Source: Nannocystis pusilla (lineage in GTDB: Bacteria > Myxococcota_A > Polyangia > Nannocystales > Nannocystaceae). Taken from it: a DNA stretch of 64,000 nt. The notes under the pieces are model-generated. The model was not told the DNA's origin. It ran no database searches and was given only the letters and a program-made list of their open reading frames with translations. Shown here piece after piece: positions 17,914 through 29,136 of the stretch; position 1 is the stretch's first letter; every line of letters begins with the position of its first letter. Position numbers and translations under genes: made by a program. The stretch covers positions 124,001 to 188,000 of the forward strand of contig NZ_JAIRAU010000001.1 in assembly GCF_020073745.1 (NCBI RefSeq). The letters are read 5' to 3'.

Positions 17914-19548
17914 ATGCGGAGCCTCGCGCGCCTGGCTGAGCGGACCTACGACCTCGTGATCCTCGGCGGCGGGGTCACCGGCGCCTGCGTCGCCCGTGAC
18001 GCGGCGCTGCGCGGGCTCCGGGTGGTGCTGGTCGAGAAGCAGGACTTCTGCAGCGCGACCTCGGCCGCGTCCTCCAAGCTGATCCACGGCGGCCTGCGCT
18101 ACCTCAAGAACTTCGAGTTCGGGCTGGTGCGCGAGTCGCTGCGCGAGCGGCGGTTGTGGGAGCTGCACGCGCCGCACCTGGTCTACCCGCTGCCGATGCT
18201 GCTGCCGATCTACCGCGGCGCGGCCAACTCGCTGACCGAGATGCGGCTCGGCCTGACCGTGTACGACCTGCTGGCCTGGGACCGCAACCGCCTGCCCGAC
18301 CCCGACCAGCGCCTGCCGGCCCACCGCACCCTCGACCCGGCCGAGGTCCTGGCGACCGAGCCCAGCCTCAGCGGCGACGGCCTGGTCGGGGGGGCGCTGC
18401 TCTACGACTGTCAGATGTTCTCGCCCGAGCGGCTCGAGCTCGAGTGTTTGCTGAGCGCGGCGGCGGCCGGCGCCGAGGTCGTGAACTACTGCGAGGCGGT
18501 CGGCTTCGTGCGCGAAGGCGCGCGGGTGGTCGGCGCGAAGGTCGAGGGCCGCCTGCCCGGCGACGGCTTCGTCGAGCTGCGCGCGCCGGTGGTCGTCAAC
18601 GCCACCGGGCCGTGGGCCGACCTGATGCTCGAGACCCTCGGCCAGCCGCCGCAGGCCCACCTGGTCCGCTCGAAGGGGATCCACATCATCACCCGCAAGC
18701 TCACGCGCGAGGTCGCGTTGATGATGGCCGCCGGGACAGGACACTTCTTCGTCCTGCCGTGGCGCGACCACGCGCTCATCGGCACCACCGACGAGGTCTA
18801 CGCCGGCCACCCCGACAACTTCCGCGTCACCGAGGCCGACATCGCCGGGCTCGTCGCCACGGTCAACCAGTTCTACCCCGGCGCCGAGCTGCGCCGCGAC
18901 GACGTGCTCCACAGCTACGGCGGCATGCGCCCGCTCGTCGACGACGACGGCCCGAAGTCCGGGTCGTATCAGAAGAGCCGCCGCGCCGAGGTCTGCGACC
19001 ACGGCAAGACCGACGGCGTGCCCGGCCTGATCTCCGCGATCGGCGGCAAGTGGACGACCTCGCGCGCGCTCGCCGAGAAGGTCGTCGACCTCGCGCTGCG
19101 CCTGCTCGGCCGCCCGCGCACGCCGACCATCACCCACCGCACGCCGCTGCCCGGCGGCGCGATCGGCAACTTCCGCGCCTACGTCGCCGACCTGCAGGCC
19201 CGCCACCCGACGCTGCCCGAGCCGCTGCTGCACCACCTCGCGCGCAACTACGGGGCGCGGGCCGGCGAGGTGATCGCGCTGATACGGGCCGACCCGCCGC
19301 TCGGCGCGCCGCTGCGGCCGGGGCTGCCGGAGGTCGGGGCGGAGATCGTGCACGCGGCCCGCACGGAGTGGGCGGTCGAGCTCGCTGACGCGGTGCTGCG
19401 CCGCACCGGCCTCGGCCAGCTCGGCGACCCCGGTCTGCGCGCGCTCGAGTCCGCTGCGCGCCTGATGGCCGCCACGCGCGGGTGGGACCGCGCCGAACAG
19501 GTCCGTCAGGTCGACCGCGTGCTGGACCGCTATGCCACCGTCGCATGA
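17914..19548 (+). CDS. glpD: Aerobic (FAD) glycerol-3-phosphate dehydrogenase
   Basis: A 544-residue flavoprotein oxidising sn-glycerol-3-phosphate to dihydroxyacetone phosphate at the membrane, passing electrons to quinone. The dinucleotide fold is YDLVILGGGVTGACVARDAALRGLRVVLVEK (residues 10-40). SAASSKLIHGGLRYLKNFEFGLV, VLPWRDHALIGTTDEVY, SYGGMRPLVDDD and SAIGGKWTTSRALAEK are characteristic, and the C-terminal helical domain is present. It starts the glpD / diacylglycerol-kinase-like / alkyl-DHAP-synthase-like run, and its product DHAP is the backbone used in ether lipid synthesis. An inverted CAGGAC/GTCCTG pair sits at 18737-18756. Confidence 0.95.
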   Translation: MRSLARLAERTYDLVILGGGVTGACVARDAALRGLRVVLVEKQDFCSATSAASSKLIHGGLRYLKNFEFGLVRESLRERRLWELHAPHLVYPLPMLLPIYRGAANSLTEMRLGLTVYDLLAWDRNRLPDPDQRLPAHRTLDPAEVLATEPSLSGDGLVGGALLYDCQMFSPERLELECLLSAAAAGAEVVNYCEAVGFVREGARVVGAKVEGRLPGDGFVELRAPVVVNATGPWADLMLETLGQPPQAHLVRSKGIHIITRKLTREVALMMAAGTGHFFVLPWRDHALIGTTDEVYAGHPDNFRVTEADIAGLVATVNQFYPGAELRRDDVLHSYGGMRPLVDDDGPKSGSYQKSRRAEVCDHGKTDGVPGLISAIGGKWTTSRALAEKVVDLALRLLGRPRTPTITHRTPLPGGAIGNFRAYVADLQARHPTLPEPLLHHLARNYGARAGEVIALIRADPPLGAPLRPGLPEVGAEIVHAARTEWAVELADAVLRRTGLGQLGDPGLRALESAARLMAATRGWDRAEQVRQVDRVLDRYATVA

Positions 19549-19598
19549 CATCCGGCCCCGCCGGGCCGTAAAGTGGTGGGGGCGCTAAAGGGCCTCGT

Positions 19599-20546
19599 AT
19601 GCGCGCGCGAGCGATCGTCAACCCCAACTCCTCCCGCGGCCGCCTCGCGCGGGCCTGGCCCGAGGTGCACGCGAAGCTCGAGGCGGCGCTCGGCCCGGTC
19701 GAGGTCGTCTTCACCGACGCGCCGATGGCGGCGGCCCGGCTGACCCGCGAGGCCCTGCGCGACGGGGTCGAGCTGGTGATCGCCTGCGGCGGAGACGGCA
19801 CCAACAACGAGGTCGTCAACGGCTTCTTCGAGCCGCCCCGCCCCGGCGCCCCCGACGTCAAGGTCTCCGAGACGGCTGTCCTTTCGCTCCTGATGCTCGG
19901 GACAGGCGGCGACTTCCGCAAGAGCTTCGGCGCCGCCGGCGACGTCGACGCCCAGGTGCGGCAGATCGCCGAGGGCCGCCTGCGGCCGCTCGACGTCGGC
20001 CGCCTCGACTACGTCGCCGACGACGGCAGCCCGGCCGCCCGCTACTTCATCAACATCGCCAGCTTCGGCGTGTCCGGCGTGGTCGACCGCGAGGTCAACC
20101 GCGCCCGCTTCACCAAGCTGTTCGGCGGCAAGTTCACCTACTTCGCGGCGACCGTGCGCGGCCTCCTGCGCTACCGCCCGACCGAGGTGGTGCTGCAGGT
20201 CGACGACGGGCCCGAGCTGGCGCTGGTCGTCAACACCGCGGCGGTGTGCAACGGGCGCTACTTCGGCGGCGGCATGCACGTGGCGCCGATGGCCGACCCG
20301 AGCGACGGGCGCTTCGAGGTCATCGCGATGCACGACATGGGCCTCCTCGACTTCGTCCGCGACCCGAACGCGATCTACCGCGGCGAGCACCTGAAGCACC
20401 CGAAGGTGCGCCACCTCTCGGGCGCGCGCGTGCAGGCGCGCGCGGCCCCGGGCGCCGAGGTCCTGCTCGACGTCGACGGCGAGGCGCCGGGCCGGCTGCC
20501 GGCGACGTTCACCGTGTTGCCCGGGGCGCTGACCCTGCGCTATTGA
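19599..20546 (+). CDS. Diacylglycerol/lipid kinase family protein
   Basis: A 315-residue protein of the DAGK_cat family. The nucleotide-binding region begins ARAIVNPNSSRGRLARAWPEV and has the hallmark ACGGDGTNNEVVNGFF (about residues 62-77), followed by LLMLGTGGDFRKSFG where most members have GTxNDFAR. The second all-beta domain carries YFINIASFGVSGVVDREVN and VCNGRYFGGGMHVAPMADPSDGRFEVI. It probably phosphorylates a lipid such as diacylglycerol or an alkylglycerol. It sits 50 bp after glpD and 34 bp before the alkyl-DHAP-synthase-like gene. CTGTCC (19877-19882) and GGACAG (19901-19906) form a widely spaced element copy. Confidence 0.9.
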   Translation: MRARAIVNPNSSRGRLARAWPEVHAKLEAALGPVEVVFTDAPMAAARLTREALRDGVELVIACGGDGTNNEVVNGFFEPPRPGAPDVKVSETAVLSLLMLGTGGDFRKSFGAAGDVDAQVRQIAEGRLRPLDVGRLDYVADDGSPAARYFINIASFGVSGVVDREVNRARFTKLFGGKFTYFAATVRGLLRYRPTEVVLQVDDGPELALVVNTAAVCNGRYFGGGMHVAPMADPSDGRFEVIAMHDMGLLDFVRDPNAIYRGEHLKHPKVRHLSGARVQARAAPGAEVLLDVDGEAPGRLPATFTVLPGALTLRY

Positions 20547-20558
20547 CCCGACACTCTC

Positions 20559-20576
20559 ACATGTACGAAGGGACAG
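20559..20576. repeat. Dispersed inverted-repeat element, intergenic copy
   Basis: ACATGT and GGACAG arms flank six bases in the 34-bp gap between the lipid kinase and the FAD oxidase. GGGACAG ends five bases before the next ATG, so it could also affect translation initiation. Confidence 0.5.
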
Positions 20577-20580
20577 ACCG

Positions 20581-22257
20581 ATGATCGACCGACGCGCGCT
20601 GCGCTGGAACGGCTGGGGCTTCGTCCACACGGGCTTCGAACTGGGCCGCCGCGAACCGGAGGTGTGGCGCTGGGTCGCCGACGCGCTCGGCCGCAAGACC
20701 CTGCCGCACCGCCCGGCCGCGCCGCTCGAGCGCGTCGAGCTGGCGGAGCCGGCGCTGGCCGAGCCCGACCTGCAGGCCCTGCGCGCGCTCGTCGGCGCCG
20801 GCCACGTCAAGACCGACCGCTACGAGCGGGCCTTCCACGCCCGCGGCAAGAGCTACCTCGACCTCCTGGCCGTTCGGTCAGGTGACCTGGGACAGGCGCC
20901 CGACGCGGTGGTGTACCCCGGCACGGGCGAGGAGGTGCAGGCGCTGGTGAGCCACTGCGACCGCGAGGGCATCGCCGTGATCCCGTTCGGCGGCGGCTCG
21001 AGCGTGGTCGGCGGGGTCAACGCGCGCCGCCGCGACGGCCAGCGCGGCGTCGTCACGCTCGACACCACGCGGCTCGGCCGGGTCCTGGCGATCGACGCCG
21101 AGTCGCTGACCGCCCGCGTGCAGGCCGGCATCTACGGGCCCGAGCTCGAGCGCACGCTGCAGCGCGAGGGCTACACGCTCGGACACTACCCGCAGTCGTT
21201 CGAGTTCTCGACCCTCGGCGGGTGGATCGCCGCGCGCGGGGCCGGGCAGCAGTCGTACCGCTACGGCAAGGCCGAGAAGTGGCTGGTCTCCGCCGAGCTG
21301 GCGACCCCGCGCGGCCCGTGGCGCACCGAGAGCTTCCCCGCCTCGGCGGTCGGGCCCAACCTCAATCAGTTCGTCGCCGGCAGCGAGGGCATCCTCGGCG
21401 TCATCACCGAGGCGACCGTCAAGATCCACCGCGTGCCGGCCGAGAAGGACTACCGCGGCTACTTCTTCAAGGACTTCGTGGCGGGCGCCAAAGCGGTGCG
21501 GACGATCCTGCAGGAGGAGCTGCCGGTGGCGATGCTCCGCCTGTCCGATGGGCCAGAGACGCACTTCCTCCAGAGCTTCTCGGGCGCGCAGCACCCGCCC
21601 GGGGCGATCGAGCGCGCGGCGATGCAGGCGCTGGCGTGGCGCGGCTACGGCGAGGGCCGCTGCCTGCTGCTGGTCGGCCTCGAGGGCGACCGCGAGACGG
21701 TGCTCGAGTCGGGCGTCCGCACCCGCGCGGTCATCGAGCGCCTCGGCGGCGTCCACCTCGGCCGCCGCGCCGGCGAGCGCTGGTACGCCAAGCGGTTCGC
21801 CATGCCGTACATGCGCGACCCCATGCTCGACCGCGGGATCGCCGTCGAGACGCTCGAGACCTCGGTCCGCTGGTCCGACCTGCACAACCTCTACCGCGGC
21901 GTCCACCGGGCCATCCACGACGCCCTGCGCGACAACCCGGCCGACGCCGACGCGCGCGCGATCGTCATGTGCCACCTGTCGCACGGCTACGTCGACGGCG
22001 CGAGCCTCTACTTCACGATGATCTTCCCGCAGAAGCAGGGCGCCGAGGTCGAGCAGTGGCTGGCCGTCAAGCGCGCCGCCACCGACGCGATCGTCGCCGG
22101 CGGCGGCACCGTCAGCCACCACCACGGCGTCGGCACCGACCACGCGCCGTGGCTCGCGCGCGAGAAGGGCGAGGTCGGGGTCGCACTCTTGGCTGGCCTC
22201 AAGGACAGCCTCGACCCGAACCACACCTGCAACCCCGGCAAGGTGCTGCCCGGGTGA
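20581..22257 (+). CDS. FAD-binding oxidase, alkyldihydroxyacetonephosphate synthase-like
   Basis: A 558-residue protein of the PCMH-type FAD oxidase family, closest by motif to alkyl-DHAP synthase, which makes the ether bond of ether lipids. AVIPFGGGSSVVGGVN (FAD pyrophosphate loop), YPQSFEFSTLGGWIAARGAGQQSYRYGKAEKWLVSAELATPRG, and the C-terminal VSHHHGVGTDHAPWL (about residues 508-522) match that enzyme. Upstream glpD supplies DHAP and the lipid kinase may act on products. Myxobacteria are known to make ether lipids tied to development, which fits. The stop overlaps the next gene (GTGA). Confidence 0.85.
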   Translation: MIDRRALRWNGWGFVHTGFELGRREPEVWRWVADALGRKTLPHRPAAPLERVELAEPALAEPDLQALRALVGAGHVKTDRYERAFHARGKSYLDLLAVRSGDLGQAPDAVVYPGTGEEVQALVSHCDREGIAVIPFGGGSSVVGGVNARRRDGQRGVVTLDTTRLGRVLAIDAESLTARVQAGIYGPELERTLQREGYTLGHYPQSFEFSTLGGWIAARGAGQQSYRYGKAEKWLVSAELATPRGPWRTESFPASAVGPNLNQFVAGSEGILGVITEATVKIHRVPAEKDYRGYFFKDFVAGAKAVRTILQEELPVAMLRLSDGPETHFLQSFSGAQHPPGAIERAAMQALAWRGYGEGRCLLLVGLEGDRETVLESGVRTRAVIERLGGVHLGRRAGERWYAKRFAMPYMRDPMLDRGIAVETLETSVRWSDLHNLYRGVHRAIHDALRDNPADADARAIVMCHLSHGYVDGASLYFTMIFPQKQGAEVEQWLAVKRAATDAIVAGGGTVSHHHGVGTDHAPWLAREKGEVGVALLAGLKDSLDPNHTCNPGKVLPG

Positions 22258-22829
22258 CCGAGCCCGCCGCCGCGCCCGCGCGCCCGCTGCGACGCGACGT
22301 CGCCGCGGCCCTGCTGGTGCTCGTGGTCTGGCTGGTGCCGATCAGCGAGGGCGCGATCCAGGCCGCGCCGGCGGCGTGGTGGCCGACGATCGTGCGCGAC
22401 CTCGGATCGATCTCCTGCCTGTTCCGCCACCGGCCCGAGAGCGTCTCGTACTACTTCGTGCAGGTGCTGCGCAGCGGCCGGCGCGAGTGGGAGGCGATCG
22501 ACGAGCGGGCGCTGTTCCCGATGGAGCCGTTCGGCTACCGCAGCCGGTTCGACCGCTTCATGGAGCGCTTCGGCCACCGCTCCGACGCCGCGCGCCTCGA
22601 CCTCGCCCGCTGGCTCGCCGCCCGCGACCGCGAGCTCGACCCGGCGCGCAGCCCGGTGGTGGCGGTCCGCTTCCTCGCCGGCGCGCAGCGGATCGACCGC
22701 GCCCGCCCGCCCGCGGGCCGCTGGCACAAGCCCGACCCAGGCGCCGCGCCGGTGCGCGTGCTGTCGAGCCACGACCTGCGCGAGAGTGACCGCAAGGACA
22801 TGTCCGAAGAGACGGGTAAGTCGCGATGA
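22254..22829 (+). CDS. Hypothetical single-pass membrane protein upstream of an HTTM gene
   Basis: A 191-residue protein starting with GTG (22254), which overlaps the stop of the preceding gene. One N-terminal membrane helix (AAALLVLVVWLVPISEGAIQ, residues 13-35) is followed by a soluble, Arg-rich domain with REWEAIDERALFPMEPFGYRSRFDRFMERFGH and LARWLAARDRELDP. No family is recognised. The stop overlaps the ATG of the HTTM protein (ATGA), so the two are strictly coupled and may work as one membrane unit. Relatives of such proteins next to HTTM genes have no assigned role that I can name. Confidence 0.65.
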   Translation: MTEPAAAPARPLRRDVAAALLVLVVWLVPISEGAIQAAPAAWWPTIVRDLGSISCLFRHRPESVSYYFVQVLRSGRREWEAIDERALFPMEPFGYRSRFDRFMERFGHRSDAARLDLARWLAARDRELDPARSPVVAVRFLAGAQRIDRARPPAGRWHKPDPGAAPVRVLSSHDLRESDRKDMSEETGKSR

Positions 22830-23671
22830 CGCGGCGGCGGGCGCTCGAGTTCGTGTTCGGCCCGGTCGCGGCCGGGCGCCTGGTCGTGTTCCGCAGCCTG
22901 TTCGCGGCGACGCTGCTGTACTACGTGGCGTTCCGCTGGCGCTTCGCCGCCGAGTGGCTCACGCCGGTCGGCTACCACCCGGGCGGCGCGGCCAGCGGCG
23001 GGTTCCAGCAGGCGGTGCCGCTGCTGTCGGAGGCGGCGCTGCCGTGGTTCGGCGCGGCCTACTTCGCCGCGATCGTCGCGCTGGTGCTCGGCGTCAGGCC
23101 GCGCCTGGCGATCTGGCCGGTCCTGCTCGGCACCGCCTACGTCACCGGCGCCGATCGCCTGGCCGCGTTCACGATCAACAAGATCTTCGTCGGCGGCCTG
23201 CTGATCCTCGCGCTCGCGCCACCGATCGAGAAGGACCCCGCGGGGCGGCCGACGATCCGCTCGGCCTGGCCGCTGCGGGCGCTGCAGTTCACGATGCTCG
23301 CGCAGCTGTTCGGCGCGGGTGTCTGCAAGGTCAGGTTCGGCGACTGGCTGGCCCACAGCGACACGTTGTGGCATCAGGTCCAGCTCAACTTCATGACCGA
23401 TGCGGCGGCGTGGATGGTCCGCAACGTCTCGATGCCGGTGTGGGCCTTCCTGCAGCACCTGGCGCTGGCGTTCGAGCTGGCCTCGCCGCTGCTGTTCACC
23501 GTCCGCCGCCTGCGCCCGCTCGGCTACGCGATGGGCCTCGGCATGTTCGTCACGATCGCCGTGACCATGCGCGAGCTGGTGTTCTTCGCCCTGCAGATGT
23601 GCGCGTTCTTCGTGCTGTTCGTCGACGAGGACCGGCTGGCGCGCGCGCGCAAGTGGCTCGGCCGGGAGTGA
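22826..23671 (+). CDS. HTTM domain membrane protein (vitamin K-dependent carboxylase-like)
   Basis: A 281-residue integral membrane protein with about six to seven hydrophobic segments, for example VVFRSLFAATLLYYVAFRW, WFGAAYFAAIVALVLGV, LAIWPVLLGTAYVTG, IFVGGLLILALAPPI and MGLGMFVTIAVTMRELVFFALQMCAFFVLFV. R23 in the first helix, the region GADRLAAFTINKIFVGGL and the central QFTMLAQLFGAGVCKVRFGDWLAHS fit the HTTM (horizontally transferred transmembrane) domain, related to the membrane half of gamma-glutamyl carboxylase. Only the membrane part is present, so carboxylase activity is not implied. It ends the glpD-to-HTTM gene run. Confidence 0.8.
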   Translation: MTRRRALEFVFGPVAAGRLVVFRSLFAATLLYYVAFRWRFAAEWLTPVGYHPGGAASGGFQQAVPLLSEAALPWFGAAYFAAIVALVLGVRPRLAIWPVLLGTAYVTGADRLAAFTINKIFVGGLLILALAPPIEKDPAGRPTIRSAWPLRALQFTMLAQLFGAGVCKVRFGDWLAHSDTLWHQVQLNFMTDAAAWMVRNVSMPVWAFLQHLALAFELASPLLFTVRRLRPLGYAMGLGMFVTIAVTMRELVFFALQMCAFFVLFVDEDRLARARKWLGRE

Positions 23672-23804
23672 GGCGCAGCGCCGGTGATTCGCTGCCGCTC
23701 GCTCGCCATTCGTTGCGACCGACGAGACCTCGCTGGCGGAGCAGGCGCCCGCCTCTCAATGAGTGGTGTGAGGGATTCGGATTAACATTTGATTAAATAT
23801 TGAA

Positions 23805-23823
23805 GGGGTCATGTCTTGACCCC
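23805..23823. repeat. REP-like hairpin GGGGTCA-TGTCT-TGACCCC
   Basis: Arms GGGGTCA (23805-23811) and TGACCCC (23817-23823) are perfect around TGTCT, preceded by an AT-rich run (ATTAACATTTGATTAAATATTG, 23781-23802). Hairpins of the form GGGGTCA...TGACCCC often accompany Y1-type (RAYT) transposases and their remnants; no transposase gene is in the window. It marks the left side of a lipoprotein gene that differs in codon use from its neighbours. Confidence 0.5.
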
Positions 23824-23956
23824 CCGGTTTCGGATAGCGACGAGCTACCTCCACGTCGGAGGCGACGCCAGTACGTATGTTGGCCTGCCAACATCGCCTT
23901 GCAATGCTCGAGCGCCGGGGAGCAGGAAGCTCCAACTCTGCCGCACCGGAGCACGT

Positions 23957-25021
23957 ATGAGACGACCTGTCCTCCTCGTCCTCGTCGCAGTCCTCGCCGC
24001 AGCGAATGCCTGCGCGATTCCATTCGGACCTGGAATGCCTGCTCGCCCGCCGCGGCGGGCCGTCGTCGCCTCGGAGGCGCACTCGTCGCGTTGTAATCGG
24101 GCCTATCCGGGAGACGAGTTCCGCATGCCGCTCGCGCTCACCGAGGAAGATCCGTCGCTCGCCGCCGAGCTCGACGCGATCCCCCGCCAGGTGCGACGCA
24201 CGGTGCTCGCGGCGGGGCTCGAGCCCGTGCTCGCGCGCATGCTCCGTGATCGAAGGACCGGAAGGGAGGGCGAACGCTCCTTCCTGGTTCGGAGGCAGGC
24301 GATCGCGATGCAGCTCGCGGCGCTCTCGTCCCAGCTCGACGCGTCGGTCTACGCCGCGGACTGTCTCGGCGACAGCGCCGAGTCGGTCCGCGTCAAGATC
24401 GACGCCGATTCGAACGCGCGGGAGATCCGTCGGACGATGATCTCGCTCATCATCGGTGCGGCGGTGGCGATCGGTGCCGGCGTGTGGGAGCTCGCCGACG
24501 AGGAGGCGAAGGGACGGGTGGCGCTTCAGATCGCGGGTGGCGCGGTGGCGGGGAGCGTCGGCGTCGCGGCGTTCGTCGACCAACCGACGCCGATCCTGCT
24601 CGACCACCGTCGCAACCTGCTCGAGCCCGTGTTCCGCGGCGAAGATCCGGAGCACATCCTGCCGACCTTCGTGATGCGCATGCTGATGCTCCCGACGAAC
24701 GCGGGACCGACGCCGCGCGACACGTTGCTCGCGCGGTTCAAGACGATCCTGGACGAGGCCGCGCCGAAGGACGAACGCTCGCGGGCCGAGGCGCTGATCT
24801 TCGGCGCGGGCGGCGTCTATACCCCGAAGCTGCTCCACGCTCGTGAGCGCATGCTCGACGAGGTGGAGAGCGCGCTCTCTGCCTTCGCCCGCGATCTCGA
24901 GCTGCTGCAGCGCTGGCTCGGGCGCGCGTTCGACGACGGGCTGCTCCTCGAGGTGGAGTCGAGCGGTGAGCTCCCGGGGTCGCGAGATCGGGCGGTCGGG
25001 CCGTCCGAAGACGCGCCGTGA
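23957..25021 (+). CDS. Predicted lipoprotein/exported protein of unknown function
   Basis: A 354-residue protein. Start ATG 23957 has GGAG 6 nt upstream and gives a signal peptide MRRPVLLVLVAVLAAANAC with a lipobox-like cysteine; the longer upstream frame runs into the REP-like hairpin. The mature part is mostly helical and polar, with one strongly hydrophobic stretch ISLIIGAAVAIGAGVWELADEE and then IAGGAVAGSVGVAAFVD (about residues 163-205), so it may also cross a membrane. No family was recognised. Codons such as CGA, GAA, GGA and TCG are commoner than in neighbours and no dispersed-element copy is inside, hinting at acquisition. It converges on uvrA with a 13-bp gap. Confidence 0.65.
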   Translation: MRRPVLLVLVAVLAAANACAIPFGPGMPARPPRRAVVASEAHSSRCNRAYPGDEFRMPLALTEEDPSLAAELDAIPRQVRRTVLAAGLEPVLARMLRDRRTGREGERSFLVRRQAIAMQLAALSSQLDASVYAADCLGDSAESVRVKIDADSNAREIRRTMISLIIGAAVAIGAGVWELADEEAKGRVALQIAGGAVAGSVGVAAFVDQPTPILLDHRRNLLEPVFRGEDPEHILPTFVMRMLMLPTNAGPTPRDTLLARFKTILDEAAPKDERSRAEALIFGAGGVYTPKLLHARERMLDEVESALSAFARDLELLQRWLGRAFDDGLLLEVESSGELPGSRDRAVGPSEDAP

Positions 25022-25034
25022 GCCACGACGTCCT

Positions 25035-28138
<3,104 letters not shown>

Positions 28139-28142
<4 letters not shown>

Positions 28143-29080
28143 GGTACATGTCCCCGAGCGAGGGCGACGGCCGCCAGCATGCTGCTGGGGTCCGCGACCC
28201 CGCGGCCCGCGATGTCGCGCGCGGTGCCGTGGTCGGGTGAGGTGCGGGTGAACGGGAGCCCGAGGGTCATGTTGACGCCGTCGCGCATGTGCAGCAGCTT
28301 GAAGGGCCCGAGGCCCTGGTCGTGGTACATGGCGAGCAGGCCGTCGAGGCCGCCCTCGGAGTGGGTGACGAACGCGGAGTCGGCCGCGAGCGGGCCGACG
28401 AAGGTGCACGGCGACGCGGCCGCGGCGGCCCACGCCGCGAGCTCGGCGAGCGCCGGCTCGATGATGCGCTGCTCCTCGTCGCCGAGCATGCCGCGCTCGC
28501 CGGCGTGCGGGTTGAGGCCGAGCACGCCGATCCGCGGCGAGGGTAGGCCGAGGTGGTGATGCAGGGTGCGCGCGAGCAGCTTGCCGCAGCGGACGATCGC
28601 GGCCGGCGTGAGCAGCTCGGGCACGCGGCGCAGCGGCTCGTGGATGGTGACCGGCACGACGCGCAGGCGCGGGCCGATCATGAGCATGGCGAACTCGTCG
28701 ACGCCGGCGCGGGAGGCCAGGTACTCGGTGTGGCCGGGGAACGCGAAGCCCTCGGCCTTGCACGCGGCCTTGTCGATCGGCGCGGTCACCAGCGCGGCGC
28801 CCGGGCGCTCGAGCACGAGGTCGACGCCGCGGACGAGCGCGGCGACCTGGCCGCCGCGCACGTCGTCGATCAGCGGCGCGAGCGCGTCGAGTCCGCGGGC
28901 CGCCCAGGGGGTGCCGAGAGCGCGGGCGAGCCCCGTGAGGCGCTCGCCGTCAGCGATGACGCGATCTCCTGTGCGGAGCGCGCCGGCGTCCCCCAGGCGG
29001 AGCAGGAGCTCGGGGCCGATCCCCTCGGGGTCGCCTTGCGTCACCACGAGGGGCGGCAGAGCTGGCAATGCGGTACTCAA
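28139..29080 (-). CDS. pdxA: 4-hydroxythreonine-4-phosphate dehydrogenase
   Basis: A 313-residue NAD- and metal-dependent enzyme of pyridoxal-phosphate synthesis. VVTQGDPEGIGPELLLRL opens it. TAPIDKAACKAEGFAFPGHTEYLA, LGLNPHAGERGMLGDEE, AMYHDQGLGPFKLL and TSPDHGTARDIAGRG supply the metal-binding and substrate residues. Start: I prefer TTG at 29080, just after AAGGAG, to ATG at 29122, because TAGAGT, a plausible -10 box for this gene, overlaps the latter and the family begins near the first strand. The 3' end overlaps uvrA (ATGA), so a vitamin gene and a repair gene share one transcript. Confidence 0.9.
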
Positions 29081-29136
29081 GAGCTCCTTAGAGTTGGCGG
29101 AAAAGGGCCGGCACTCTACCATCTTTGCCTCGCGTC

